From CAZAFL01 sp964484465 (GTDB taxonomy: Bacteria; Bacteroidota; Ignavibacteria; UBA10030; SZUA-254), in contig CAZAFL010000010.1 of NCBI GenBank assembly GCA_964484465.1, positions 1 to 64,000 on the forward strand: 64,000 nucleotides of DNA, given 5' to 3'. The notes under the pieces were generated by a model. The model did no database searches. It saw only the letters and a list, made by a program, of their open reading frames with translations, and was not told where the DNA came from. Made by a program: the position numbers and the translations under genes. This document shows positions 50,866 through 58,510 of this stretch, piece after piece. The first letter of the stretch is position 1. Each line of letters opens with the position of its first letter.

Positions 50866-51321
50866 ATGAATATTCAGTTTAAATCGTTTGCGATAGGATT
50901 TGTCCTTGGCTGCCTTGTGCCGGTCCTTGCCTTTTTCGGCCTGATGTACATTGAAGGGGTCGGGGACAACCCGGTATTCCGGGATCAGGCGCTCTCATCG
51001 GGAACACACGTAAAAGTCACTTCCTTCAATCTTGTGTGGGGCGTGGAGCACAAAGACCGGAATAAAGGCGTTGACCAGCTTGCGCTCGAGTATGTCTCAT
51101 CCTTCTCTAGCGGAGACGAGCAGGGACGCGAACGCGAACTGCGGGAGGTCTTTGAACTGATTCGCCCTGCGTCCGAACAATGGGGCTTCGACCATGCGCA
51201 GGTTGCAGCCTTCCCCACAATTAAGCGAAAAGGAAAGTACGACCTCTATCTCTTTGACCGCACATCGGAAGGGAAGTGGGCATTCACGCGAAAGCAGATG
51301 AAGGTGTTTGTGAATGATTGA
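50866..51321 (+). CDS. Hypothetical membrane-anchored protein
   Basis: A 151-residue protein with one N-terminal membrane segment (IGFVLGCLVPVLAFFGLMYI) and a soluble C-terminal domain with strands around VKVTSFNLVWGVEHKD and KYDLYLFDRTSEGKWAFTRKQ. No family recognised. TGAGGA precedes the ATG. It stands alone between two blocks of dispersed repeats. Confidence 0.6.
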   Translation: MNIQFKSFAIGFVLGCLVPVLAFFGLMYIEGVGDNPVFRDQALSSGTHVKVTSFNLVWGVEHKDRNKGVDQLALEYVSSFSSGDEQGRERELREVFELIRPASEQWGFDHAQVAAFPTIKRKGKYDLYLFDRTSEGKWAFTRKQMKVFVND

Positions 51322-51382
51322 TGGTCGAGCACTAATTTAAGTGGAATCTCTCATCCTGGTTCCACGACCTTGTCGGGATTAT

Positions 51383-51440
51383 CGGGAATCCAGGAATGGC
51401 CTTGTTGTGGATTCCCGCTTAAAACGTGCGGGAATGGCAG
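51383..51440. repeat. E-family repeat, copy 2
   Basis: CGGGAATCCAGGA, then TGTGGATTCCCG, then CGTGCGGGAATGGCA, matching copy 1 at 43,346 with substitutions that keep the pairing. Confidence 0.65.
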
Positions 51441-51491
51441 GTTCTTTTTTTGTAACCTAGGTCGTCATTGTGAATACCGTCCCTGAGCGAG

Positions 51492-51597
51492 GTCATTGCG
51501 AGTCCCGCAAAGCGGGACGAAGCAATCTATGGGTTGCCGCATTGCCTTGTTTAGATTGCTTCGTCGCCCCGCCTGCGGCGGTGCTCCTCGCAATGAC
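51492..51597. repeat. A-family repeat, copy 5
   Basis: Compact copy with hairpins TCCCGCAAAGCGGGA and CGCCTGCGGCG. A degenerate extra left end (GTCATTGTGAATACCGTCCC) precedes it at 51,464, again looking like nested starts. Confidence 0.8.
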
Positions 51598-51622
51598 GCC
51601 CTTTTTTTTCGACACCGAGGTT

Positions 51623-51758
51623 GTCATTGCGAGTCCCGTCCCGATTCAATCGGGAGGACGAAGCCTGCCCGTCCGGCAGGCGGGCAATCTATGGGTTGCC
51701 ACCCAGCATTGTTTAGATTGCTTCGTCGTCCTGCATTCGCAGGACTCCTCGCAATGAC
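51623..51758. repeat. A-family repeat, copy 6
   Basis: 136 bases, nearly identical to copy 1 (39,238) and copy 2 (41,938), including all three side hairpins. It ends 26 bases before the promoter at 51,784. Confidence 0.85.
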
Positions 51759-51783
51759 AAGCACTTTTTTGGGGGTGACACAC

Positions 51784-51812
51784 TTGACATACATTTGAAA
51801 TTCACGTATATT
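51784..51812 (+). promoter_or_regulatory. Consensus-like promoter of the TetR/efflux operon
   Basis: TTGACA (51,784-51,789), 17 bases, TATATT (51,807-51,812). The first AT-rich palindrome starts two bases after the -10 box and covers the start site. The leader would be about 178 bases. Confidence 0.85.
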
Positions 51813-51813
51813 A

Positions 51814-51839
51814 GAAACGTTAAAAGTATTTAAAGTTTC
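51814..51839. promoter_or_regulatory. Putative TetR operator 1
   Basis: GAAACGTTAAAAG...TTAAAGTTTC is an imperfect 26-bp palindrome (11 of 13 positions pair) on the transcription start. Binding by the regulator encoded at 51,997 is an inference from position and from the second copy at 51,952. Confidence 0.55.
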
Positions 51840-51873
51840 CACTTGCTGGTAAAGTTTTGTTTTTGCTAAGTAT

Positions 51874-51933
51874 ACCCTTCGACTCATCCGTCCCGAAAAC
51901 ACCGGGACGGACTCGCTCAGGGTGACGAAGGGT
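51874..51933. repeat. C-family repeat, copy 2 (inverted)
   Basis: ACCCTTCGAC at one end and GACGAAGGGT at the other, with the inner hairpin TCCGTCCCG/CGGGACGGA. It lies between the two putative operators in the leader of the TetR gene. Confidence 0.75.
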
Positions 51934-51951
51934 TTTTCTTATCCTTCAATG

Positions 51952-51977
51952 GAAACTTTTAAAACGTTTAAAGTTTT
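51952..51977. promoter_or_regulatory. Putative TetR operator 2
   Basis: GAAACTTTTAAAACGTTTAAAGTTTT, an AT-rich palindrome with the same AAACTTT...AAAGTTT ends as operator 1, 20 bases before the TetR start codon. Confidence 0.5.
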
Positions 51978-51996
51978 ACATAGATAAGAGACTATT

Positions 51997-52614
51997 ATGC
52001 CAAAAGAAGATAATACCAATCAGCGAATCATCGAAGCTGCACGGGAAAAGTTTTTCGCAAATGGTTTTTCCAAAGTGACCATGGATGAGATTGCGTCGGA
52101 GCTGGGCATCAGCAAGAAAACCATGTACCAGCATTTCGACAGCAAGGACAAGCTCATCGATGCGGTCATGGAATGGCAGATCATCACGGTAAAAAGTCAG
52201 ATTACCGAACATATGCGGAACTCGTCCGACTTCGTCGAACGCATGTACGGCCTCTGGACAACGATGGGGAAGCAATTCTGCACCATCAGCAGGCAGTTCC
52301 ACGAAGACCTGCGCAAGTTCAGGCCCGACCTCTGGAAAAAAATCAGCGAGCACCGGAAACAGAATATACTCGGGAATTTTTCCAGGATGATCGACGAAGG
52401 CATCCAGAACGGGTTTGTCCGGAACGACATCAACAGGGATATCATGGTGCTCATGTACCTCGGCGCCATCCAGTCGATTGTCAACCCCGAAGTCATCAGC
52501 GAACATTCATTTTCCACGGAAGAAGCGTTCAAATCGGTGCTGCGACTCTACCTCGATGCCATCCTCACCGACAAGGCGCGAAAACATTTCCATGAACGGA
52601 TTTCTCAACACTAA
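51997..52614 (+). CDS. TetR/AcrR family transcriptional repressor
   Basis: A 205-residue one-component regulator. The N-terminal helix-turn-helix spans about residues 8-55 (IIEAAREKFFANGFSKVTMDEIASELGISKKTMYQHFDSKDKL, given here only as the landmark region with core VTMDEIA and KKTMYQHF), followed by an all-helical ligand-binding domain. It heads the efflux operon and probably represses it together with itself through the AT-rich palindromes in its leader. Inducer unknown. Confidence 0.93.
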   Translation: MPKEDNTNQRIIEAAREKFFANGFSKVTMDEIASELGISKKTMYQHFDSKDKLIDAVMEWQIITVKSQITEHMRNSSDFVERMYGLWTTMGKQFCTISRQFHEDLRKFRPDLWKKISEHRKQNILGNFSRMIDEGIQNGFVRNDINRDIMVLMYLGAIQSIVNPEVISEHSFSTEEAFKSVLRLYLDAILTDKARKHFHERISQH

Positions 52615-52628
52615 TAACCGAGGATGAA

Positions 52629-53570
52629 ATGAAATATCTTGCAACAACTCTACTGATCTTATCGCTTGCAGGCTGTTCTGGCAGTAACAAATCGGATATT
52701 TCCGCATCCGGAACCATCGAAGGAACGGACGTCAACATCAGCGCTGAGTTTGTCGGCAAAATCAAAGAGCTGCGCGTGGATGAAGGCTCCCGTGTCGCAA
52801 AGGGCGATACGCTCGTCATCATCGACGACACAGAGTACCGCATTCAGCTTGAGCAGGCAGTCGCAAATGAGGGATCCTTCGAGTCTTCCTACAAGCTCGC
52901 CGTCGAAGGTTCCCGTAAAGAAGATATCGCGCAGGCGGAAGCTAATTTCAAAACCACTGAAGCCGATTATTACCGCATGAAGGAACTGCTTACCACGCAG
53001 GCAATCACGCAAAAACAGTTTGACGAGGCATATAGCAAGTACGTGACGGCACAGCAGACGTACGAAAAGTTAAAGAATGGTTCGCGGCCCGAGGAAATCA
53101 GCAACGCGCGGCAGAAAAAAGATATGGCGGCGGCGCAAGCCGACCTCCTGAGAAAGAAAATCAGGGATTGTTATATCGTCGCTCCTTCAGCGGGGACAGT
53201 GACATTGAAAGCGGTCGAGCCGGGTGAGCTTGTCACCGTCGGTACGAATGTCTTAAGAATCACGTATCTGGATAAAGTCAAGCTGACTATCTACGTCGAT
53301 GAGCAGCAGCTCGGAAGAGTGCGCCTCGGTCAGCAGGCAAAAGTCTCGGTAGATTCGGCTCCGGATAAAACCTTCTCAGGGACGGTGACATACATCTCGT
53401 CGGTCGCCGAGTTCACGCCAAAAAACATTCAAACAAAAGAAGACCGCACAAAGCTGGTGTTCGGAGTAAAGATTGAAATCCCCAACCCGGATCAGATCTT
53501 CAAGCCGGGCATGCCCGCGGACGCGGTACTTTCCGCGAGCAGCGGAGATAGTGCAAAGAACGGGCAGTAA
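52629..53570 (+). CDS. HlyD-family membrane-fusion lipoprotein of ABC exporter
   Basis: A 313-residue periplasmic adaptor. The signal MKYLATTLLILSLAGCSG has a lipobox with Cys16, so it is lipid-anchored. Then a barrel/lipoyl half (GTIEGTDVNISAEFVGKIKELRVDEG), a coiled-coil hairpin (about 85-170, AQAEANFKTTEADYYRMKELL, QKKDMAAAQADLLRKKI), and the second lipoyl/beta-barrel half (APSAGTVTLKAVEPGELV, LGRVRLGQQAKVSVD). It links the inner-membrane ABC pump to the outer membrane, as YbhG does in the YbhGFSR-type pump. Confidence 0.92.
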   Translation: MKYLATTLLILSLAGCSGSNKSDISASGTIEGTDVNISAEFVGKIKELRVDEGSRVAKGDTLVIIDDTEYRIQLEQAVANEGSFESSYKLAVEGSRKEDIAQAEANFKTTEADYYRMKELLTTQAITQKQFDEAYSKYVTAQQTYEKLKNGSRPEEISNARQKKDMAAAQADLLRKKIRDCYIVAPSAGTVTLKAVEPGELVTVGTNVLRITYLDKVKLTIYVDEQQLGRVRLGQQAKVSVDSAPDKTFSGTVTYISSVAEFTPKNIQTKEDRTKLVFGVKIEIPNPDQIFKPGMPADAVLSASSGDSAKNGQ

Positions 53571-53609
53571 CCCACAGGACTAAACAATGCAACACAACAG
53601 CGAAGCAAA

Positions 53610-54254
53610 ATGACGATAATTCTAACACCCGGCTTGCGTAAGTTACTACTGGCAGCGCACATGATTTTTTCAATTGGCTGGCTCAGCGCGGTCGTAGTAT
53701 TCGTCGCACACTCTATTGTAGGAATCACATCTGCCGACCGGCAAATTATCACCGCGGCGTATATTGCAATGTGGTTGAGCTGTTGGCTGGTCATTGTCCC
53801 TGCCAACATCGGTTCTCTGCTGACCGGGATTGTTCAGGCATTTTTCACACCCTGGGGTTTGATTAAACACTGGTGGATAGTTGTAAAATTAATATTAACT
53901 ATCGGGTGCACAATCCTCCTGCTTCTTCACACGAATCAGATCAGTTACCTTGCTCAAACCGCTGCACAGAGCGTATTGACAAATCCTGAACTCGTCGGGT
54001 TGCGAATGGAAATCATGGTTAAGGCAGCGGCAGCTGTTATAGTGCTGATAGCCATAACAGCCATTTCCGTTTATAAACCCTGGGGATTAACACCTTATGG
54101 AACGTCAAAGCTTCGTCAGCTACCTCAGGCAGGCGTGGGCGGTAAGCCAATTGCGGGTAAAACTAAAGTATTGCTGTGTGTTTTGGTCGCATTGGTACTT
54201 CTCGTTATGCTGTTCTTTATTCACCGCCACTTTGGTGGCAGTATGCATCATTGA
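53610..54254 (+). CDS. Small multi-pass membrane protein (DUF2269-like)
   Basis: A 214-residue protein with about five membrane segments (LLLAAHMIFSIGWLSAVVVF, AYIAMWLSCWLVIVPANIG, WWIVVKLILTIGCTILLLL, AAAAVIVLIAITAISVY, VLLCVLVALVLLVMLFFI). The start (KLLLAAHMIFSIGWLSAVV) resembles DUF2269-type proteins. It is not a standard part of YbhGFSR-type pumps, yet it sits between the fusion protein and the ATPases. Its C-terminus ends HRHFGGSMHH, which might bind metal. Role unknown. Confidence 0.7.
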   Translation: MTIILTPGLRKLLLAAHMIFSIGWLSAVVVFVAHSIVGITSADRQIITAAYIAMWLSCWLVIVPANIGSLLTGIVQAFFTPWGLIKHWWIVVKLILTIGCTILLLLHTNQISYLAQTAAQSVLTNPELVGLRMEIMVKAAAAVIVLIAITAISVYKPWGLTPYGTSKLRQLPQAGVGGKPIAGKTKVLLCVLVALVLLVMLFFIHRHFGGSMHH

Positions 54255-54284
54255 CGCGGTAACATCAACCGGTATAATCGGACC

Positions 54285-55211
54285 ATGAGTGTCATTGAAA
54301 TTAAATCGATCACGAAAAAGTTTGATGATCTCGTCGCCCTTGATGATGTTTCTCTTGAGATTCAAAAGGGCGAGATGTACGCGATTGTCGGTCCCGACGG
54401 CGCGGGCAAGACCACACTCATCCGGATGCTCTGCGGCATTATGCGTCCGGATTCCGGCAAGATTAATGTGCTGGGTTTTGACGTGGCGGCACAAGCGGAG
54501 GAAGTAAGAAAAAGGATCGGGTACCTTTCACAAAAATTCAGCCTGTACGGCGATCTGACTGTCGACGAGAACATCGAGTTCTTTGCTGAGATTCATGGCG
54601 TGTATGATTATGAGAAGAGAAGGAATGAGCTGCTGGAATTCACGCGCCTCACGCCCTTCCGTGACCGGCTCGCTGAAAAATTGTCGGGAGGGATGAAGCA
54701 AAAACTTGCTCTCGCCTGCACGCTGGTTCACACGCCGGAAATTATTTTTCTCGATGAACCGACGACGGGAGTCGACCCCGTTTCCCGAAGAGATTTCTGG
54801 AAAGTACTCTCGAGCCTGCTGAAGACAGGAATCACGATTGTCATGACGACTCCGTATCTCGACGAAGCAGAACGTTGTTCGCGCGTAGCGCTGATGAACC
54901 TTGGAAAAGTGATGAAGATGGATACGCCACACAATTTGAAGGAGATGATGCCGGGTGTGGTGGTGGAAGTATTCTGTGGCCGTGTCCGGGACGGATTCCT
55001 GGCGTTAAAACAACAGCCGTCGGTAGGTGAGGTGCAGGCATTCGGCGACAGGTTGAACGTCATAGTCCAGAAAGCGACAGACTTCCACGCCATTGAAACG
55101 ATGCTGGCGTCGGCCGGCAATCCTGTATCCCACTACAGAGTCATCAGCCCTTCACTCGAAAATGTTTTCGTTTCGCTTCTTACACATACAGACCGCGGTG
55201 GCGCTCAATGA
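54285..55211 (+). CDS. ABC transporter ATP-binding protein (first)
   Basis: A 308-residue nucleotide-binding subunit: Walker A GPDGAGKTT, Q-loop YLSQKFSLYGDLT, signature LSGGMKQKLA, Walker B IIFLDEPTTGVDP, and a switch-region MTTPYLDEAERC in which the usual His is replaced by Pro-Tyr (compare MTTHFLEEAE in the next gene). This loss of the switch histidine suggests a degenerate site that relies on its partner. It has a C-terminal extension of about 70 residues as in YbhF-type proteins. Confidence 0.93.
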   Translation: MSVIEIKSITKKFDDLVALDDVSLEIQKGEMYAIVGPDGAGKTTLIRMLCGIMRPDSGKINVLGFDVAAQAEEVRKRIGYLSQKFSLYGDLTVDENIEFFAEIHGVYDYEKRRNELLEFTRLTPFRDRLAEKLSGGMKQKLALACTLVHTPEIIFLDEPTTGVDPVSRRDFWKVLSSLLKTGITIVMTTPYLDEAERCSRVALMNLGKVMKMDTPHNLKEMMPGVVVEVFCGRVRDGFLALKQQPSVGEVQAFGDRLNVIVQKATDFHAIETMLASAGNPVSHYRVISPSLENVFVSLLTHTDRGGAQ

Positions 55212-56149
55212 ACAATTACGCGATCGAAGTAAGAAATCTGACAAAGCGCTTTGGGAAGTTCACTGCGGTCGATAAGGTGAATTTTGAAGTGAAGCGGGGA
55301 GAAGTCTTCGGTTTTCTGGGAGCGAACGGTGCAGGCAAATCGACGACGATAAGAATGCTGTGCGGACTGCTGGAGTCGTCGGAGGGAAGCGCGACCGTCG
55401 GAGGGTTCGACATCAATACCGAATCGGAAAAGGTGAAGGCGTCGATCGGATATATGTCGCAGAAGTTTTCGTTGTATGAAGATTTGACTGTCGAAGAGAA
55501 TATCAATTTTTACGGCCGTGTCTATGGGATGACGAACGGTGCGATTGTGGAACGGAAGCAATGGGTGTATGATATTGCAAATTTGCACGGGAGAGAAAAG
55601 AGTATCACCGGAACGCTTTCGGGAGGATGGAAACAACGCCTTGCACTCGGATGCGCGGTGTTGCACCAGCCGAAAATCGTGTTCCTCGATGAGCCGACGA
55701 GTGGTGTTGACCCGGTGATGCGGAGGAAATTCTGGGAGCTGATCTATGACCTTTCTTCTCAGGGAGTAACAGTTCTCGTGACTACTCATTTTCTCGAAGA
55801 AGCTGAATACTGCAATGACATCATTCTTATTAATGCCGGACAGATTATCGCAGGCGGGAGCCCGAAGGAGCTCAAGGAGAATTATATCAAATCTCCCATC
55901 CTTGAAGTTCAATGTTCGAATGTCATCGAAGGGATGTCGTTGATTGAGAAAGAACCGTGGGCGCTCGAAACCTCCGTGTTCGGAACATCTCTCCATGTCA
56001 GCGTTGTCGATGAAGCGGAGGCGCGCAAAGAAATCGAAACAATTTTAGAGTCAAATGGCATAAGATGGATGCAAATTGAGCGAATCACTCCTTCGCTGGA
56101 AGATGTTTTTATCTATTTACTCACTCACGACGCAAAGAAGGCGGCCTGA
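55208..56149 (+). CDS. ABC transporter ATP-binding protein (second)
   Basis: A 313-residue nucleotide-binding subunit with Walker A GANGAGKST, Q-loop YMSQKFSLYEDLT, signature LSGGWKQRLALG, Walker B IVFLDEPTSGVDP and an intact switch histidine in VTTHFLEEAEYC. It overlaps the first ATPase gene in ATGA. In E. coli the corresponding YbhF is one polypeptide with two ATPase domains; here the two are separate genes, probably forming a heterodimer with one full catalytic site. Confidence 0.94.
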   Translation: MNNYAIEVRNLTKRFGKFTAVDKVNFEVKRGEVFGFLGANGAGKSTTIRMLCGLLESSEGSATVGGFDINTESEKVKASIGYMSQKFSLYEDLTVEENINFYGRVYGMTNGAIVERKQWVYDIANLHGREKSITGTLSGGWKQRLALGCAVLHQPKIVFLDEPTSGVDPVMRRKFWELIYDLSSQGVTVLVTTHFLEEAEYCNDIILINAGQIIAGGSPKELKENYIKSPILEVQCSNVIEGMSLIEKEPWALETSVFGTSLHVSVVDEAEARKEIETILESNGIRWMQIERITPSLEDVFIYLLTHDAKKAA

Positions 56150-56152
56150 GCG

Positions 56153-57286
56153 ATGAACATTGTGCGGCGCTTACAACCGATTGTCGTTAAAGAGTTCCGC
56201 CAGATCAGGCGCGACAAACGCGTCCTGTCGATCCTGACGCTTGTGCCCGCTCTGCTTCTCCTCCTCAACGGGTACGCGCTGAACTTCGACGTTCAGCATA
56301 TCAAAATGGCCATTTATGACGAAGAGAAATCATCCGACAGCAGGGAATTTGTTAATTCATTCTTGACCTCCGGGTATTTCGATTATGTTCAGCAGATTTC
56401 CTCTTCACGTGAGGCGTCGCTGCTGCTGGATGACGCTAAGGTAAAATGCGCGATCATCATTCCTCCTGAGTTTTCTCACAAGCTTGCATCGGGCGAAACA
56501 GCTGATGTGCAGGTGCTTGTCGATGGGATGGACGCGAATACCGCAACGACCATCGTTGGGTATGTCCAGGTGATCGCACTGCAGTATTCCCAGAAAATTC
56601 AGCTGGATGAGATGGCGAAAATCGGGCGCGCGAATTACATTCCGGTCCAATTCGACGCGCGGATATGGTATAATCCGGAGCTGAAGAGCGCGAAATTCCT
56701 GGTGCCGGGACTGATTGGCTTTATCCTGGCAATCACCGCCGTTATTGCAACATCACTTTCGATCGTAAAGGAAAAAGAGCGGAACACCATCGAGCAAATT
56801 GATGTCTCGCCCGTAAAACCGGTTGAACTGATTATCGGCAAGATGATTCCGTACGCATTGATTTCGCTGATCGCTGCGGCGATTGTTCTTGTCGCTGCTT
56901 ATTTTCTGTTCGGTGTCGTCATCAAGGGGAGCCTCATTCTCCTTTTCTTCGCGACGCTCATCTTCATCGTGGCAGCGTTGTCGATAGGATTGTTCGTCTC
57001 CACGATATCCGATAGCCAGCAGGTTGCGTTCCAGTTTGCGTCGCTTATGTCGCTGATGCCGACCGTCATGCTCTCCGGGTTTATGTTCCCGATCCGCAGC
57101 ATGCCGTGGTGGCTGCAGTGGCTTTCCAACATCACCCCAGCAAAATTCTACCTTGTCATCCTGCGCAGTATCATATTGAAGGGAGTCGGCGTGTCGGCAT
57201 TCTGGGAGCAGGTCGTGTTTCTCCTGATATTCATCACCATCATGCTGCGTATCAGCATCAAAAGGCTGAAGAAAACGATCGGGTGA
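56153..57286 (+). CDS. ABC-2 type permease (first)
   Basis: A 377-residue inner-membrane permease. N-terminal helix after KEFRQIRRDKRVLSIL, a large periplasmic domain (about 45-175), then five helices with the ABC-2 signature region (SLSIVKEKERNTIEQIDVSPVKPVELIIGKM). It matches YbhS/YbhR-type subunits in length and order. It begins three bases after the second ATPase gene. Confidence 0.92.
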   Translation: MNIVRRLQPIVVKEFRQIRRDKRVLSILTLVPALLLLLNGYALNFDVQHIKMAIYDEEKSSDSREFVNSFLTSGYFDYVQQISSSREASLLLDDAKVKCAIIIPPEFSHKLASGETADVQVLVDGMDANTATTIVGYVQVIALQYSQKIQLDEMAKIGRANYIPVQFDARIWYNPELKSAKFLVPGLIGFILAITAVIATSLSIVKEKERNTIEQIDVSPVKPVELIIGKMIPYALISLIAAAIVLVAAYFLFGVVIKGSLILLFFATLIFIVAALSIGLFVSTISDSQQVAFQFASLMSLMPTVMLSGFMFPIRSMPWWLQWLSNITPAKFYLVILRSIILKGVGVSAFWEQVVFLLIFITIMLRISIKRLKKTIG

Positions 57287-57290
57287 AGTC

Positions 57291-58415
57291 ATGAACATCC
57301 AGCGCATTATTGCATTGTTAAAAAAAGAGTTCGGACAATTGTTCAAGGACAAGAAGCTCCTGCCTATAGTGTTTATCGCCCCCGTATTACAGCTGGCGCT
57401 GCTGGGTTACGCGGCTTCCATCGACGTTAAGAACATTGCCATAGTGCTGTGCGACCTCGACAAGACCTCCGAAAGCAGAGATCTCGCAGAGAAGTTTGTC
57501 ACGTCCGGTTATTTCTCGATCGAATATGCAACCGATGATTACAATGCTGTCACTTCATACCTGGATGATAATAAAGCGAGCATGGCGCTTGTGATTCCGC
57601 ATAAATTCAGTGAATCGATTCTCAGGAGAGAGCCGGCGAAAGTCCAGCTGCTCGTCGACGGCAGCGAGGGAAATACTTCCGCCATCGGCGTGAGCTATGC
57701 AAGTCAGATTGCAGGGCAATACTCGAAAAACATTCTTACGGAAGTCTCCGGTGGGCACCACCCGGTTGGAGGCGTCGACACCGAGGTGAGGACATGGTAC
57801 AACCCGGACCTGAAGAGCAGGAATTACATGGTACCGGGGGTTCTTGTTCTTCTGCTACTTGTCACCACCATGAACCTGACGTCGATGGCCGTCGTGCGGG
57901 AAAAAGAAATAGGGACACTCGAACAGATCATGGTTACTCCCATCAAACCATCGGAATTGATCATCGGCAAGCTCGTGCCCTTCACGATTATCGGTTCGAT
58001 CAACGCGGCAGTGGTTTTGGTCGTGATGATATTCGGTTTCGGCATACCGATTAAAGGGAGTGTCCCGCTGCTCATCGGGATGTCGGGATTTTTTCTCCTG
58101 ACGACACTGGGGCTGGGATTGTTTGTTTCTACGATTACACGTACGCAACAGCAGGCGATGATGATAGGGCAGTTCTTTATCCTTCAGCCGATGATGTACC
58201 TTTCCGGTTTTACATTTCCGGTGGATAATATGCCACGGCTTCTGCAGATCATTTCGTTTGGGATACCGATGCGGCATTACCTTATTATCGTCAGGTCGCT
58301 AATTCTGAAAGGAGTCGGTTTCAGCGACCTCTGGCTTCAGGCGGTTCTGCTGCTCGGGATGGGAATAGCGGTTCTCAGCGCGAGTATTTTGAGGTTTAAG
58401 AAGAAGCTTGATTAG
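57291..58415 (+). CDS. ABC-2 type permease (second)
   Basis: A 374-residue paralogue of the preceding permease with the same layout: KKEFGQLFKDKKLLPIVF at the N-terminus, periplasmic domain, AVVREKEIGTLEQIMVTPIKPSELIIGKL before the second helix group, and a C-terminal FRVLNPKKL-like basic end (LRFKKKLD). The two permeases with the two ATPases make one transporter. Likely substrates of such TetR-controlled pumps are hydrophobic toxicants; none can be named from sequence. Confidence 0.92.
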   Translation: MNIQRIIALLKKEFGQLFKDKKLLPIVFIAPVLQLALLGYAASIDVKNIAIVLCDLDKTSESRDLAEKFVTSGYFSIEYATDDYNAVTSYLDDNKASMALVIPHKFSESILRREPAKVQLLVDGSEGNTSAIGVSYASQIAGQYSKNILTEVSGGHHPVGGVDTEVRTWYNPDLKSRNYMVPGVLVLLLLVTTMNLTSMAVVREKEIGTLEQIMVTPIKPSELIIGKLVPFTIIGSINAAVVLVVMIFGFGIPIKGSVPLLIGMSGFFLLTTLGLGLFVSTITRTQQQAMMIGQFFILQPMMYLSGFTFPVDNMPRLLQIISFGIPMRHYLIIVRSLILKGVGFSDLWLQAVLLLGMGIAVLSASILRFKKKLD

Positions 58416-58450
58416 AGATTAAGCGTTATAAAGTGGTAAGATATAAAACA

Positions 58451-58478
58451 ACGGGCGAACAAAATTCCGTTCGCCCGT
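58451..58478 (-). terminator. Hairpin between convergent genes
   Basis: ACGGGCGAAC and GTTCGCCCGT pair perfectly with an 8-base loop. On the minus strand it is followed by TGTTTTATA, so it most likely ends the minus-strand gene at 58,511; it may also stop the efflux operon. Confidence 0.75.
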
Positions 58479-58510
58479 CGCTAAGTATCCGGTTGTAGGA
58501 CCTGTTCACA

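Noticed and set aside
51470..51902. Several 90-100-codon ORFs on both strands over 51.5-51.9 kb, and a similar one at 39,055-39,503.
   Set aside because: They translate A-family repeats (shared peptide RPAGNLWVA...), so they are products of the repeat and not genes.
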